Positions 9,157 through 19,753 are shown, counted from the first letter of the stretch. The stretch is 64,000 bases of DNA from JBFMHP01 sp040752855 (GCA_040752855.1 JBFMHP010000017.1:131444-195443), one strand, 5' to 3'. Numbers and translations are program-made. The notes: a model not told the origin generated them from the sequence alone.

Positions 9157-9212
9157 GTCCGGCCTCATGCAGTGGTTTGAATTAACTTCGCAAAACTTTG
9201 TAGGAGAAAAAA

Positions 9213-10295
9213 CTACTTTTCGGCCTGCTTACCGCGCAGTTTCTCGAGCTTCTCCAAGACGCGTTCCGCGCGGATGATGTTGAACACCGCTTCCTCGTTG
9301 CCCGCATCCAGCGTAAGCACCTTGTTCCAACTGGCGATCGCCTCCTTGAACCGTCCGTCACGGTACAACGCAATGCCTTCATCCATCCTGGTTTTGGTGG
9401 CGGACTTGACGGCGCTACGCATCCGCTCGCGCAGCGAACCCAGCCGCTCATCCTTGTATCCGTACCGCTCTGCTTGATCAACCAGGCTCTGGCACCTGAC
9501 CAGCTCTTGCTGAGACAGGCATTGCTCGATGGCATCGAGCAGCGCGGTATATTCGCGCGCCTGTTTTTCTTCCTGCAACTTGCGCTGCTGGGCTTCCTTC
9601 TGCTGCTGTTGCCGGCTGATGCGATCGTCAAGCTGGCGATTGACCTTCATCATCTCCTCTGAAGGCGCGAGTCGCGCGGAAAGATCGAGAAACTGTTTCG
9701 CCTTGGTCAAATCCTCCTGCTCCAGCGCTGCCTTGCCGATCAGCAGCGTCTTCTCGCCCAATTCCTTTGCCCGTATCCGCGCGTTGTATAGCTGCCACTG
9801 GACAGAAAAATCCCCCGGCGCCAGCAGCGCCATATCCTGATCCAAGGCAATGCTCTGGGCCAGCCATTGAGCCTCTGCAACCAGGCGGGCCTCGGCGATC
9901 CTGGTGCGCTCGCTTTCCGATGCCTTGGCGATGCGCTCCAGCGCCGCCGCCAGGCTCGGCCGGCCGGGTATGCTCCGCCTGGCCTCTTCGAGCAGCCTGT
10001 TCACTTCCTTCCAGTCGCCCTTCTGGATCGCCCCGTCGACATTCAAGCTCAACTCGGCTTCATAGGACTCGATCAGCTCCATGATTTGATTGCCCTTGGC
10101 CTGCGCCGCAGCATAGGCTTCGTCCTCTTTATTAACGTAGCTGAGGGTGTCCAGGGCACGGACATACTCCTTGCGTTCGACCAGCGCATCCACTTGGGCG
10201 GCGACATCACCCCTGGGCGCCATGAAATTCGCGCAACCGGTCATCAAGAGCACGGCTGACAACGCCAGGAGACTCGGTACGATTCTTATCCGCAT
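9213..10295 (-). CDS. Lipoprotein with coiled-coil and TPR-like helices
   Basis: 360-residue predicted lipoprotein (lipobox LMTGC, Cys21). The body is almost entirely helical: repeated A-x-x-x-G/A helix pairs, a Gln/Lys-rich coiled coil around residues 220-255 (RQQQQKEAQQRKLQEEKQ), and a C-terminal TPR-like hairpin (GIALYRDGRFKEAIASWNKVLTLDAGNEEA). Such proteins are usually scaffolds. Its ATG is immediately next to the TAG stop of the adenylate cyclase gene (TAG-ATG), so translation is probably coupled and the two proteins may act together at the inner/outer membrane interface. No closer family name is recognised. Confidence 0.82.
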   Translation of the reverse strand: MRIRIVPSLLALSAVLLMTGCANFMAPRGDVAAQVDALVERKEYVRALDTLSYVNKEDEAYAAAQAKGNQIMELIESYEAELSLNVDGAIQKGDWKEVNRLLEEARRSIPGRPSLAAALERIAKASESERTRIAEARLVAEAQWLAQSIALDQDMALLAPGDFSVQWQLYNARIRAKELGEKTLLIGKAALEQEDLTKAKQFLDLSARLAPSEEMMKVNRQLDDRISRQQQQKEAQQRKLQEEKQAREYTALLDAIEQCLSQQELVRCQSLVDQAERYGYKDERLGSLRERMRSAVKSATKTRMDEGIALYRDGRFKEAIASWNKVLTLDAGNEEAVFNIIRAERVLEKLEKLRGKQAEK

Positions 10296-11753
10296 CTAGA
10301 CTTCCAGGATCTGTTTGGACATCTCGACCATCTGCCGCTGATACGGCGCCTGGACGTCGGTGACGAAATAGACCGCCACCGGCTCTTTCTTGCCGCGCAG
10401 CGCGATCTCGCCGTGATATTTCACCTTCAAGGGAAAACCGGCCTTGCTCAACATCTCGAACATGGCGTCGGTGATGGCGATCTGGTTGGCACTCGCCACG
10501 GAGGACAGCCGCGAGGCCAGATTCACCGAATCCCCGATGACGGTATAGTTCATGCGTTCGGGCGATCCCATGTTGCCGGCAAGCATGCGCCCGCTGTTGA
10601 CGCCGATGCGAAAATGCACGGGAATCAGGCCGCGATTGTTGCGATGATGATTGATGACTTGGATCACCTTCTGGATCAGCAAGGCGCAAAATACCGCATG
10701 GAAGGCATGCAACTCATCCTCTTCCGGGGCGCCGAAGACCATCATGGCGCAATCCCCGATGTATTTGTCCACATGACCGTAACACATCTGTGTTGCCTGG
10801 GCGATGTAGCGGAAATACTCATTGAGCAGATCGCTGACCTCCGCCGGAGACATCTCCTCCGACAAGCTGGTGAATCCGACCACGTCGGCGAACACGACGC
10901 TGGCCTCCACGTAGCGCCCGCCCAGCTGCACCGTACCCGAGTTTTCGACCACCGCCTTGGCGACCTGGGGTGATACATAGCGGGCGAAGCTCTGTTCCAG
11001 GATCTCGCGCTGCTTGAGCTGATCGCACATGGTGGACATCGACTCGATCATCCGTCCTACCTCGTCCTTGCGCGTGTAGTCGACATCGATGCTGTAATCG
11101 CCCCGGGAGATCGATTCCGTCACACCGACGAGAGTGTTGATCGGCCGGCTGACCCGGCGGCCGACGAAGATGGAGATCAACACGCCGAGGAGGATGAGCA
11201 CCACGGTCGTGCCGGCCACGGCCTCAAAGGTGTCCCGCCGGGCCTGGTTGAGCGCCGAGTAGTCGAAGGTGACGACGGCATAGCCGACGGTGACGCCTTC
11301 GAACTCCGCCCGCGCGACGAACGAGGCCATCGGGAACGGCTTCTCCTTGCCCATCCCGAGCTGCCAGTTGATCACCTTTTCGGTTTTCATCTTGTTGATG
11401 AGCACATGCCGGGGCGGCACCAGCCCCGCCTGCACGAGGGGCTTCATATCCTCGGAATAAATCGACGCGCCCAGGATCTGTTGATTGGAAACGAGATTGG
11501 TCACCCCCACCTCCAGCGCCAGCACGTCATCGGCCATGATGGCGTCTTTGGCAGCTTCCGCGGATTGCTTGGCGAGGGCGCTGCCGAACTGGACGGTCTG
11601 CTGATCGAGCAACTGGCTTTGATCGTGGGCGATAATCCCCCCCATCAGCACCATGCCCGTGGCGATGGTGACGGTGAACAAAAACGCGATCTTGTATGCG
11701 ATGGGGATTCGCACCGAGGAAAAGAGTCGCTTGATGGATCTTTTTTCTGTCAC
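10296..11753 (-). CDS. Membrane class III adenylate cyclase with HAMP domain
   Basis: 485-residue transmembrane cyclase. TM1 spans about 20-42, a periplasmic sensor region reaches about 175, TM2 is about 178-197, HAMP follows to about 250 and the class III catalytic domain occupies about 285-450. The two metal-binding aspartates are visible in VFADVVGF and KYIGDCAMMVFG, and NYTVIGDSVNLASRL carries the transition-state Asn/Arg. The Lys in KYIGD favours ATP over GTP. The start is GTG at 11753 with AAGGCGA close upstream. It leads an operon with two lipoproteins, suggesting that envelope signals feed cAMP production; that link is inference. Confidence 0.9.
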   Translation of the reverse strand: MTEKRSIKRLFSSVRIPIAYKIAFLFTVTIATGMVLMGGIIAHDQSQLLDQQTVQFGSALAKQSAEAAKDAIMADDVLALEVGVTNLVSNQQILGASIYSEDMKPLVQAGLVPPRHVLINKMKTEKVINWQLGMGKEKPFPMASFVARAEFEGVTVGYAVVTFDYSALNQARRDTFEAVAGTTVVLILLGVLISIFVGRRVSRPINTLVGVTESISRGDYSIDVDYTRKDEVGRMIESMSTMCDQLKQREILEQSFARYVSPQVAKAVVENSGTVQLGGRYVEASVVFADVVGFTSLSEEMSPAEVSDLLNEYFRYIAQATQMCYGHVDKYIGDCAMMVFGAPEEDELHAFHAVFCALLIQKVIQVINHHRNNRGLIPVHFRIGVNSGRMLAGNMGSPERMNYTVIGDSVNLASRLSSVASANQIAITDAMFEMLSKAGFPLKVKYHGEIALRGKKEPVAVYFVTDVQAPYQRQMVEMSKQILEV

Positions 11754-11914
11754 TCGCCTTGCCGCCTGTTACCTTTGCGTGGGCATATAGTATGCACCAG
11801 CCCACCGGAAAAAGCGCCATTATAGCACCCCGCAGGCGCGGAAGGCTGATCTGGCCGGCGGTGCCAGACGCGAAACGGCCCCGAGCAGGGGCCGTCTCTC
11901 CGGAGGCGCCGGTA

Positions 11915-13717
11915 TCAGAACATCACGAGGGTGGCGCCGGTTGTGGTCAGGGTCTCGCTGTCATCGTCGAACGCGCCGACCGCCCAGATCCGTTGGGTCT
12001 TGCGCCCGGCGCTGATCTGCTCGTTCACGGCGGTGACGAACTCGCTGAAGGTGAAATACACGTAGATCGTGCCTGCCTGGTTGATGGCGAATATTCCGCG
12101 ACCGTTCGGGGTCGGCACCAGGCTAGTGGCCTGATTGTCATCCCAGAGATCGATGTTTACCCAGGCGCGGGAGACATGGTGCAGCAAGCCCATGCCCTGG
12201 TCATTCAGCACCAGCAGACTGTTGTCCGCGGCGGTGAACGGCGCGGGCGTACCCAGCCCCCAGCCCGCCACCAGGACGGCCGGCACATCGGCGACATCGA
12301 TCACCGTGGTGGCCTCGAAGTCCAGCGGCGCGCTGCCGAAGGGACGGACAAAGCCGCGCACCTTGACCGGATCGCCCGCTGTGACGCTCGGAGTGAGGGT
12401 TCCCAGATCGACTTGGTATTGGTCGGGATCGGCATCATCGGCGCCCGTGGTACCCGTGCCGGAGAAATTAAACTGCGCGGGCAGACGGCCATTCAACCGT
12501 TGCAGATCCATCACCAGTTCGCCCCCGGCATTGGAAACCACGGTGCCCGTGAACTGGTTCAGCAACATGCGAAGATGCGCCGGTGCGTTCATGGTATCGG
12601 CGGCGCTGTTCAGGGTGCCCCACAGCACGATGCGCTGGCCGACGGAGATGTCGTCTTTCGTGTAATCGGACGTGGAGAGCTGACGTTTGACAATGGTATT
12701 GGCGTCGAGCGTCACCGTGACGTTCTTGTTGAAGACCAGGCTCCCGTCGGTGCGCACGATGGAACCGGCGTTGACCATCAACATATCGCCCGCGCGTGAC
12801 AGCACCACCCCCGTCACTACATCCTTATCCGCGCCCGGTACGCTGCTGCCGGCATACACCTCCGTGGCCTCAAAATGCTTGGTGACGGTGTTCAATTCAC
12901 CGTACACCACCACCCAGCTGTTGGCGGCCTGCTGCGCCTGCGCCGTTAAACCTGCCCCACCCGTATAGCTTGCGCCATCAATCTCATACACTGTACTGCT
13001 GTTCACATAGGCGGTAAATGCGCCGAAATGCCCGGTCTGATGAAAAAAGGGACGCAAGTTCATGCGGATGGTGCCCGCCCCTTGATCCACCGTCTGCAAC
13101 AGGCCGCGCACCCGATGCGGTTTGGGATCTGCGAGTTTGACGTCCGCCACCAGCACCGGCTGGGCGATGGCCTCGGCCTGCGCCACATCCACGGTATGCG
13201 AGGCATTGAGATCGAAATCCAGGGTCAGGTGCGCGGGTACGCCGGGGGCGATGACCAGCGCGTTGGCATTGCTCAGATTGACCGCGACCTCCCAGGTGGT
13301 GAGGGGATTGCCGTTACTGTCTTGCACCGTCACCGGTACCGGATTGCCATTGGCGTCCTCCACCTGTACATCGGCATTGCTGTAATCCAGTATCATCGTG
13401 GCCTTGACATAACGGCCTTCGGGAATGGTGGCGGCGGTGAAAAACTCGGTCATCTCGGTGAGCTGGGCGAAATCGATACGTGTATTCACCGGCAACACAT
13501 CGACCACTGCGCCGCTGGCCTTGGTCAGTGTGAGACCGGTGACGTCCACCGCGTAGTTGAGAAAATCACCTTCGGCGTCGGTGATCCCGATGATCACATC
13601 GCCGGATTCTTCCGCACCAACGTTTTCGTTGCCGCAGCCTTGCAGCAGGAAAAACATGGCCATAAAAATTAGCCACACACTCCTGCGCATCAAATGTTTA
13701 ATTGTGTCTACACGCAT
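11915..13717 (-). CDS. Large DUF4382/DUF5666-type surface lipoprotein
   Basis: 600-residue predicted lipoprotein (lipobox LLQGC, Cys28). An N-terminal DUF4382-like domain (GITDAEGDFLNYAVDVTGLTL, about 37-190) is followed by several DUF5666-like beta modules of the form RVRGLLQTVDQGAGTIRM, VVTGVVLSRAGDMLMV and FTGTVVSNAGGELVMD. The start at 13717 is fixed by CGAGGATGAAATC upstream, eight nt before the ATG; a longer frame to 13753 lacks a site. Function is unknown for these domains; they are usually exported and sometimes bind carbohydrate or form surface structures. It is monocistronic, 67 bp downstream of the DUF3106 gene. Confidence 0.82.
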   Translation of the reverse strand: MRVDTIKHLMRRSVWLIFMAMFFLLQGCGNENVGAEESGDVIIGITDAEGDFLNYAVDVTGLTLTKASGAVVDVLPVNTRIDFAQLTEMTEFFTAATIPEGRYVKATMILDYSNADVQVEDANGNPVPVTVQDSNGNPLTTWEVAVNLSNANALVIAPGVPAHLTLDFDLNASHTVDVAQAEAIAQPVLVADVKLADPKPHRVRGLLQTVDQGAGTIRMNLRPFFHQTGHFGAFTAYVNSSTVYEIDGASYTGGAGLTAQAQQAANSWVVVYGELNTVTKHFEATEVYAGSSVPGADKDVVTGVVLSRAGDMLMVNAGSIVRTDGSLVFNKNVTVTLDANTIVKRQLSTSDYTKDDISVGQRIVLWGTLNSAADTMNAPAHLRMLLNQFTGTVVSNAGGELVMDLQRLNGRLPAQFNFSGTGTTGADDADPDQYQVDLGTLTPSVTAGDPVKVRGFVRPFGSAPLDFEATTVIDVADVPAVLVAGWGLGTPAPFTAADNSLLVLNDQGMGLLHHVSRAWVNIDLWDDNQATSLVPTPNGRGIFAINQAGTIYVYFTFSEFVTAVNEQISAGRKTQRIWAVGAFDDDSETLTTTGATLVMF

Positions 13718-13784
13718 GATTTCATCCTCGTCGTTCGCCAATCGAAATATCAAGACACCGTGTTTGCAAAGATTTGAATCCTGT

Positions 13785-14237
13785 TTACCGCGTCATCTGC
13801 CGCCGCATGATCTGCTGCCGCTCCTGCGGCGTCATGGCGCGCCAGCGCTCGCGCATCTGTTCGCGCTGCGCCGGGGGCAAACTCTTGAACCACTCGATCC
13901 GGCGCAGGACCCGCGCCTGCCGCTCCGGCGGCAGATGCTTGAACTGCTGGTAGCGCTCGCGGATGAGTCGGCGCTGCTCCGGCGGCAGCGCCTGCCAGCG
14001 CTTGAAACGCTCCCGCGCCTTGGCGCGCTGCTCCGGCGTCATCTCCAGCCAGCGTTGCGCCCCGCGTTGCAGGCGATGCTGTTTCTCCGGCGGCAGCGTC
14101 GCCCATTGATCGGCGTAACGCTTCAACACCTTTTGCTCCCGCGCATCGAGCTGGGCCCACGGCACCGGATCGCTCGCCGCATGGGCCGCGCCGACGGCAC
14201 ACAGCAACAGGAATATCATCACCAGATACTTACTCAT
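13785..14237 (-). CDS. Exported DUF3106 protein
   Basis: 150-residue exported protein (signal peptide to AAHA, residue 20) made of repeated amphipathic helices carrying LPPEQRRLIRERYQQ-like and MTPEQRAKARERF-like motifs, the DUF3106 signature. The high content of Arg/Gln helices resembles periplasmic CpxP/Spy-like stress chaperones in style, but homology to those is not claimed. Its ATG overlaps the TAA stop of the preceding small gene (ATGAGTAA), placing it as the last gene of the ECF sigma operon; its expression is therefore probably sigma-dependent. Confidence 0.82.
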   Translation of the reverse strand: MSKYLVMIFLLLCAVGAAHAASDPVPWAQLDAREQKVLKRYADQWATLPPEKQHRLQRGAQRWLEMTPEQRAKARERFKRWQALPPEQRRLIRERYQQFKHLPPERQARVLRRIEWFKSLPPAQREQMRERWRAMTPQERQQIMRRQMTR

Positions 14238-14436
14238 CTTTGTTGCCCTCAACTTGCCGGGCGCGTGCGAGCGCCTCGTCATCCAGTTCCAACGCCAGCT
14301 CTTCCGTTGCGTCTAAGCCATCCCACTCGCCGAGAAACTCCAGGAATTCAGGCTCCGGGGCCGCAGCATCCGCCGGCTCCTCCGCCCCCGCGGGCAGGCA
14401 CCACAACAGTCCGACCAACACCCATTCAACCCTCAT
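14230..14436 (-). CDS. Small acidic exported protein in the ECF sigma operon
   Basis: 68-residue product with a short signal-like N-terminus (MRVEWVLVGLLWCLPAGA) and a very acidic, low-complexity remainder (EFLEFLGEWDGLDATEEL). It overlaps the anti-sigma gene by 11 nt at its start and the DUF3106 gene by 8 nt at its end, which supports it being translated. Its acidic FLEFLGEW run resembles the YEELDFFLWL tail of the anti-sigma product. No family is recognised. Confidence 0.7.
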   Translation of the reverse strand: MRVEWVLVGLLWCLPAGAEEPADAAAPEPEFLEFLGEWDGLDATEELALELDDEALARARQVEGNKDE

Positions 14437-14773
14437 GCGCCTGCTCCTCATCCAGCCAGAGGAAGAAATCCAGCTCCTCGTAATCCGCGACCTCACCAGT
14501 CGAAACCAACAGCTCGATATCATCCAACAACGGCCCCGGCGCATTGCCCTCGGGCGGATGCATCCAGAATGAAACCCCCAACACCAGAACCAGCATCGCC
14601 GCCGTGGCCAGCACCGGCCGCGGCACCGCAAACCGTCGCCGCGGGACAGACCGCGCCAGTGCCTCCCGGCGCCGCTCCACCAGCTCTGCGCGGGTGCGCG
14701 GGTCGAGCCGCTCAAGGTCTTCGTCGAGCCTGGCCTTGATTTCGCGCAGTAGTTTTTCGTCGGTATCGTTCAT
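14426..14773 (-). CDS. Probable membrane anti-sigma factor
   Basis: 115-residue single-pass membrane protein. The N-terminal cytoplasmic helix region (MNDTDEKLLREIKARLDED, residues 1-50) could bind sigma, the membrane helix lies at about 57-76 (LATAAMLVLVLGVSF), and the tail is acidic (ELDFFLWLDEE). The start overlaps the sigma gene stop (ATGA), the usual arrangement for an ECF sigma and its anti-sigma. No ZAS zinc motif is present, so it is not the classical zinc type; it fits the short DUF3619-like proteins found at this position. The anti-sigma role is inferred from position and topology. Confidence 0.72.
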   Translation of the reverse strand: MNDTDEKLLREIKARLDEDLERLDPRTRAELVERRREALARSVPRRRFAVPRPVLATAAMLVLVLGVSFWMHPPEGNAPGPLLDDIELLVSTGEVADYEELDFFLWLDEEQAHEG

Positions 14774-15282
14774 GACCAGAATTCTCCAAGCCGATCGCGC
14801 AGGGTCTGGACGGCGCGCGAATAATGCGTCTTCACACTGCCTTCCGAACATCCCATCACCCGCGCCGTCTCTTTCACGTCCAGCCCCTCCCAGAGGCGCA
14901 ATAAAAACACTTGTTGCTGCCGCAGCGGCAGTTCCTGCAACGCGGAGTCCAGCGCTGCCATGGCCTGATCCGCTTCCAGGGCCTGCAGCGGCTGGTGCCG
15001 GCTTGACGGTACGGACTCTTGCCCCTCCTCATCCGCGCCCGCAAACCATCCCTGGATCAGGCCGAGCACCTTGGCGCGCCGGTAATGATCCCGGATGAGG
15101 TTTTGCAGGATGCGGTAGAACAGCGGCTTCCACTCGGCCTCGGGGGCATCCCGGTAGCGCGTGGCGAGTTTGATCATCGCCTCTTGCACCAGATCGAGCG
15201 CATCCGCGCGGTTGTTTGTCGCCAGCAGCGCCATTCGATAGGCCTTGCGCTCCACCGCGGCAAGAAAGTCATCCAAGTTCAT
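14770..15282 (-). CDS. ECF-type RNA polymerase sigma factor
   Basis: 170-residue sigma-70 family factor. Region 2 contains RADALDLVQEAMIKL and FYRILQNLIRDHYRR (about residues 27-73); region 4 contains LPLRQQQVFLLRLWEGLDVKETARVMGCSEGSVKTHYSRAV with a clear helix-turn-helix (in separate stretches, about 118-158). The ATG at 15282 gives the family-like MNLDDFLAAVER start; an in-frame TTG at 15291 is less likely. It heads the four-gene operon running to 13785 and is divergent from sucA. ECF operons are commonly autoregulated, but I could not identify its own promoter motif. Confidence 0.9.
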   Translation of the reverse strand: MNLDDFLAAVERKAYRMALLATNNRADALDLVQEAMIKLATRYRDAPEAEWKPLFYRILQNLIRDHYRRAKVLGLIQGWFAGADEEGQESVPSSRHQPLQALEADQAMAALDSALQELPLRQQQVFLLRLWEGLDVKETARVMGCSEGSVKTHYSRAVQTLRDRLGEFWS

Positions 15283-15534
15283 CGCATCCAAAACATTTCG
15301 TCTTCTTCATGTAACAACGCGCCGGCCGCCGATCGGTTGACAGGATCTGCGAATATTTCCTTCGAGCTCAATTCGGAGCCTTCCCCCTCGGCTGAACTAC
15401 ACTTAAAGTGTCGTTTACTAACATATTGAAAAGGCTTCAAATCCGCATAAGCCGCGGGGCTATGACAAAGTGCCTGCCAAATCTCAGGAATCCAGCCGAT
15501 CTGCCGAATACTGCTGTATAACCATAATTGAACA

Positions 15535-18411
15535 ATGAAAAAACTCCTTATGAGCCAGCACGAATCGAAGAAAAATATGCAGCAGCTGAGCGCTGCCTCG
15601 TATTTGTCTGCCGGCAATGCGCCGTATCTCGAATCCCTGTATGAAGACTTTCTCGCCGATCCAGAGAGTGTCGCCCCGGCGCTGCGGGCCTATTTCGAGC
15701 AACTCGCGCCACCCAGCGCCGCCACGCGCGAGACCTCGCACGCCGCCTTCCGCGAGATCTTCCGCGCACCCTTGGGCAAGACCATCTGCCGCGACCGGGG
15801 CGGCATCTCGTCCCATGATATGGCCTTGCTCGACAAGCAGGTGCGCGTGGCCAAGCTCATCAACGCCTACCGGTTCAATGGCCATTTGCTGGCCACCATC
15901 AACCCACTGCAAAGCGAAGCGCAGGCGATGCCACCGGAACTCACCCTCGCCTACCACGGCCTGGGCGAAGAGGATCTCGATCAACCGTTCGACACGGTGG
16001 GTCTGGCCCGCGTGGAGCTGGCCCCGCTGCGCGAAATACTCGCCCTGCTCGCCCAGATCTACACCCAAGCCATCGGCGCGGAATTCATGCACCTCACCGA
16101 CATGACGGAGAAGCGCTGGCTGTTGAGCTATTTCGAGGGTGAGCGCGGCCAACCGCAGTATCCAATCGAGACCAAGCGCCGCCTGCTGGAATTGCTGACC
16201 GCCGCCGAGGGACTAGAGCGCTTTCTGCATAGTAAATACGTCGGACAAAAACGCTTTTCCCTGGAAGGCGCCGACAGCCTGGTCCCGATGATGGATTGCC
16301 TGATCCAGCGCGCCGGCGAAAAAGGCGTGAAGGAATTGGCCATCGGCATGGCCCACCGGGGCCGTCTCAACATGCTGGTCAATATCCTGGGCAAGCTGCC
16401 GGAAGACCTGTTCCGCGAATTCGAGGGCAAGGTGGCCTACGATGAATTCAGTACGGGCGATGTGAAGTACCACATGGGCTTTTCCTCGAATGTGAACACC
16501 CCGGGCGGCCTGGTACACCTGGCCCTCGCCTTCAATCCCTCGCATCTGGAGATCGTCGGTCCGGTCGTTGAAGGCTCGGTGCGCGCGCGCCAGGATCGGC
16601 GCAACGACCATGAAGGCGACACCGTCGTGCCGGTGATCATCCATGGCGATGCTGCCTTCGCCGGCCAGGGCGTGGTGATGGAGACCTTCAACATGTCACA
16701 GTCGCGCGGCTACTCCACCAAGGGCACCGTGCACATCGTGATCAACAACCAGATCGGATTTACCACCAGCAATCAGCGCGACATGCGCTCCACGCTGTAT
16801 TGCACCGACGTGGCCAAGATGGTCAACACGCCGATCTTCCACGTCAATGGAGACGATCCCGAAGCCGTGCTGTTCGTCACACGCTTGGCGCTCGATTACC
16901 GCATGAAGTTCCACAAGGATGTGGTCATCGACTTGGTGTGCTACCGCCGCCACGGCCACAGCGAGGCCGATGAGCCCATGGCCACCCAGCCGGCGATGTA
17001 CAACCTGATCCGCGCCAAGAAGACCCCGCGCGAGATCTACGCCCATCGTCTGATCGAACAGGGCGCGATCGATGAGCCCACACCGCTCGAGATGATGAAG
17101 AATTACCGTCAAGCGATCGAAGGCGGCCAATGCGTGGCCAAGGACATCGGCCAGGAAAAGCGCCCGCCGTTCACCGACTGGGAGCAGTACACACAGCAGG
17201 CGTGCACCGTCTATCTCGATACCGGCGTACCGAAAAAGCTCATCCAGGAACTCAATGACCGCTTGAGCCAGCATCCCAAGCACTTCACGCTGCATGCCAG
17301 CGTCGCCAAGGTCTACGCCAACCGGGCGGAGATGGCCGCCGGCAAACTGCCGCTCGACTGGGGCTTCGCCGAGACCATGGCCTATGCCACGCTGCTCAAG
17401 GACGGTTATCACGTGCGCCTCTCGGGGCAAGACTGCGGCCGGGGCACCTTCTTCCATCGTCACGCGGTGATTCACAACCAGGCCGATGAAGAAGCCTATG
17501 TGCCCTTGCGCAATCTGTTCGATAACCAGCCCCGGTTCCTGGTGATCAATTCCCTGCTCTCGGAAGAGGCGGTGCTCGCCTTCGAATACGGCTACTCAAC
17601 CACCGATCCCAAAACGCTCACCATCTGGGAGGCGCAGTTCGGCGATTTCGCCAACAACGCGCAAGTGGTGATCGACCAGTTCATCAGCGCCGGTGAACAG
17701 AAGTGGAAGCGCCTGAGCGGCCTCACGCTGTTCCTGCCGCATGGCTTCGAGGGCCAAGGACCCGAGCATTCCTCCGCGCGGCTCGAGCGTTATCTGCAAC
17801 TGTGCGCCCAGCACAATATGCAGGTGGCGGTGCCAACCACACCCGCCCAGATCTTTCACCTGCTGCGCCGCCAGATGCTGCTCAGCTGCCGCAAGCCGTT
17901 GATCGTGATGACGCCTAAGAGCCTGCTGCGGCACAAGGACGCCACCAGCACGCTCGAAGAGCTGACCCGCGGCGCGTTCCAGCCGGTCATCCCCGAAATC
18001 GATGCATTGGATGACGACGCGGTCACCCGCGTGGTGATGTGCAGTGGCAAGATCTATTACGAACTGCTCGACAAGCGCCGCGCCGATCAACGCACCGACG
18101 TGGCCATCATCCGCATGGAGCTGCTCTATCCATTTCCTGTCGAGTTGATGCGCAAGCAGCTGGAGCGTTATCGTAACGCCAAGCAATTCATCTGGTGTCA
18201 GGAAGAACCAAAGAACCAAGGCTCCTGGTTCACCAGTCAGCACCACATACGCGGCATCCTCGGCCGGGAACCATACCTGGAATACGCCGGCCGGCCGTTC
18301 TTGGCCGCCCCGGCGGTGGGCATCGCGGCCGTACACGCAGAACAGCAACGCAAACTGGTGGCCGAGGCCCTGGGCGAGCCCGCGCCGAAGCCCGTCAAGA
18401 AGAAGAGGTAG
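15535..18411 (+). CDS. sucA: 2-oxoglutarate dehydrogenase E1 component
   Basis: Thiamine-diphosphate enzyme of the TCA cycle that decarboxylates 2-oxoglutarate and passes the succinyl group to SucB. The product is about 958 residues. Visible are the N-terminal E2-binding helix region (YLSAGNAPYLESLYEDFL), AMAHRGRLNMLVN, the ThDP motif GDAAFAGQGVV...NNQIGFTTS, CYRRHGHSEADEP, and the C-terminal PHGFEGQGPEHSSARLER. Two in-frame starts exist, ATG 15535 and ATG 15550; neither has a good Shine-Dalgarno, and TATAAC at 15517-15522 would put transcription almost at the start codon, so a very short leader is possible. sucB follows after 4 nt. Confidence 0.97.
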   Translation: MKKLLMSQHESKKNMQQLSAASYLSAGNAPYLESLYEDFLADPESVAPALRAYFEQLAPPSAATRETSHAAFREIFRAPLGKTICRDRGGISSHDMALLDKQVRVAKLINAYRFNGHLLATINPLQSEAQAMPPELTLAYHGLGEEDLDQPFDTVGLARVELAPLREILALLAQIYTQAIGAEFMHLTDMTEKRWLLSYFEGERGQPQYPIETKRRLLELLTAAEGLERFLHSKYVGQKRFSLEGADSLVPMMDCLIQRAGEKGVKELAIGMAHRGRLNMLVNILGKLPEDLFREFEGKVAYDEFSTGDVKYHMGFSSNVNTPGGLVHLALAFNPSHLEIVGPVVEGSVRARQDRRNDHEGDTVVPVIIHGDAAFAGQGVVMETFNMSQSRGYSTKGTVHIVINNQIGFTTSNQRDMRSTLYCTDVAKMVNTPIFHVNGDDPEAVLFVTRLALDYRMKFHKDVVIDLVCYRRHGHSEADEPMATQPAMYNLIRAKKTPREIYAHRLIEQGAIDEPTPLEMMKNYRQAIEGGQCVAKDIGQEKRPPFTDWEQYTQQACTVYLDTGVPKKLIQELNDRLSQHPKHFTLHASVAKVYANRAEMAAGKLPLDWGFAETMAYATLLKDGYHVRLSGQDCGRGTFFHRHAVIHNQADEEAYVPLRNLFDNQPRFLVINSLLSEEAVLAFEYGYSTTDPKTLTIWEAQFGDFANNAQVVIDQFISAGEQKWKRLSGLTLFLPHGFEGQGPEHSSARLERYLQLCAQHNMQVAVPTTPAQIFHLLRRQMLLSCRKPLIVMTPKSLLRHKDATSTLEELTRGAFQPVIPEIDALDDDAVTRVVMCSGKIYYELLDKRRADQRTDVAIIRMELLYPFPVELMRKQLERYRNAKQFIWCQEEPKNQGSWFTSQHHIRGILGREPYLEYAGRPFLAAPAVGIAAVHAEQQRKLVAEALGEPAPKPVKKKR

Positions 18412-18415
18412 ACCC

Positions 18416-19615
<1,200 letters not shown>

Positions 19616-19616
19616 A

Positions 19617-19740
19617 TGTAGGGTGGGTTAAGCGTTTTTTGCGCAACCCACCAAGCGTTGCGCAGCAACACAAAATGTTTTGAGTGCCGTTCCGGCACGG
19701 ATTGGTGGGTTACGGCGCGATGCGCCTAACCCACCCTACA
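19617..19740. repeat. 124-bp dispersed repeat, inverted ends (family B)
   Basis: Bounded by a perfect 14-bp inverted repeat, TGTAGGGTGGGTTA at the left and its complement at the right. Internally it carries a second pair, CAACCCACCA and TGGTGGGTTACG, giving two nested hairpins. It sits between sucB and lpdA, two nt after the sucB stop. A 123-bp relative occurs at 44477-44599, and a composite form at 37960-38093. Confidence 0.85.
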
Positions 19741-19753
19741 TTGGGAAAGACAT

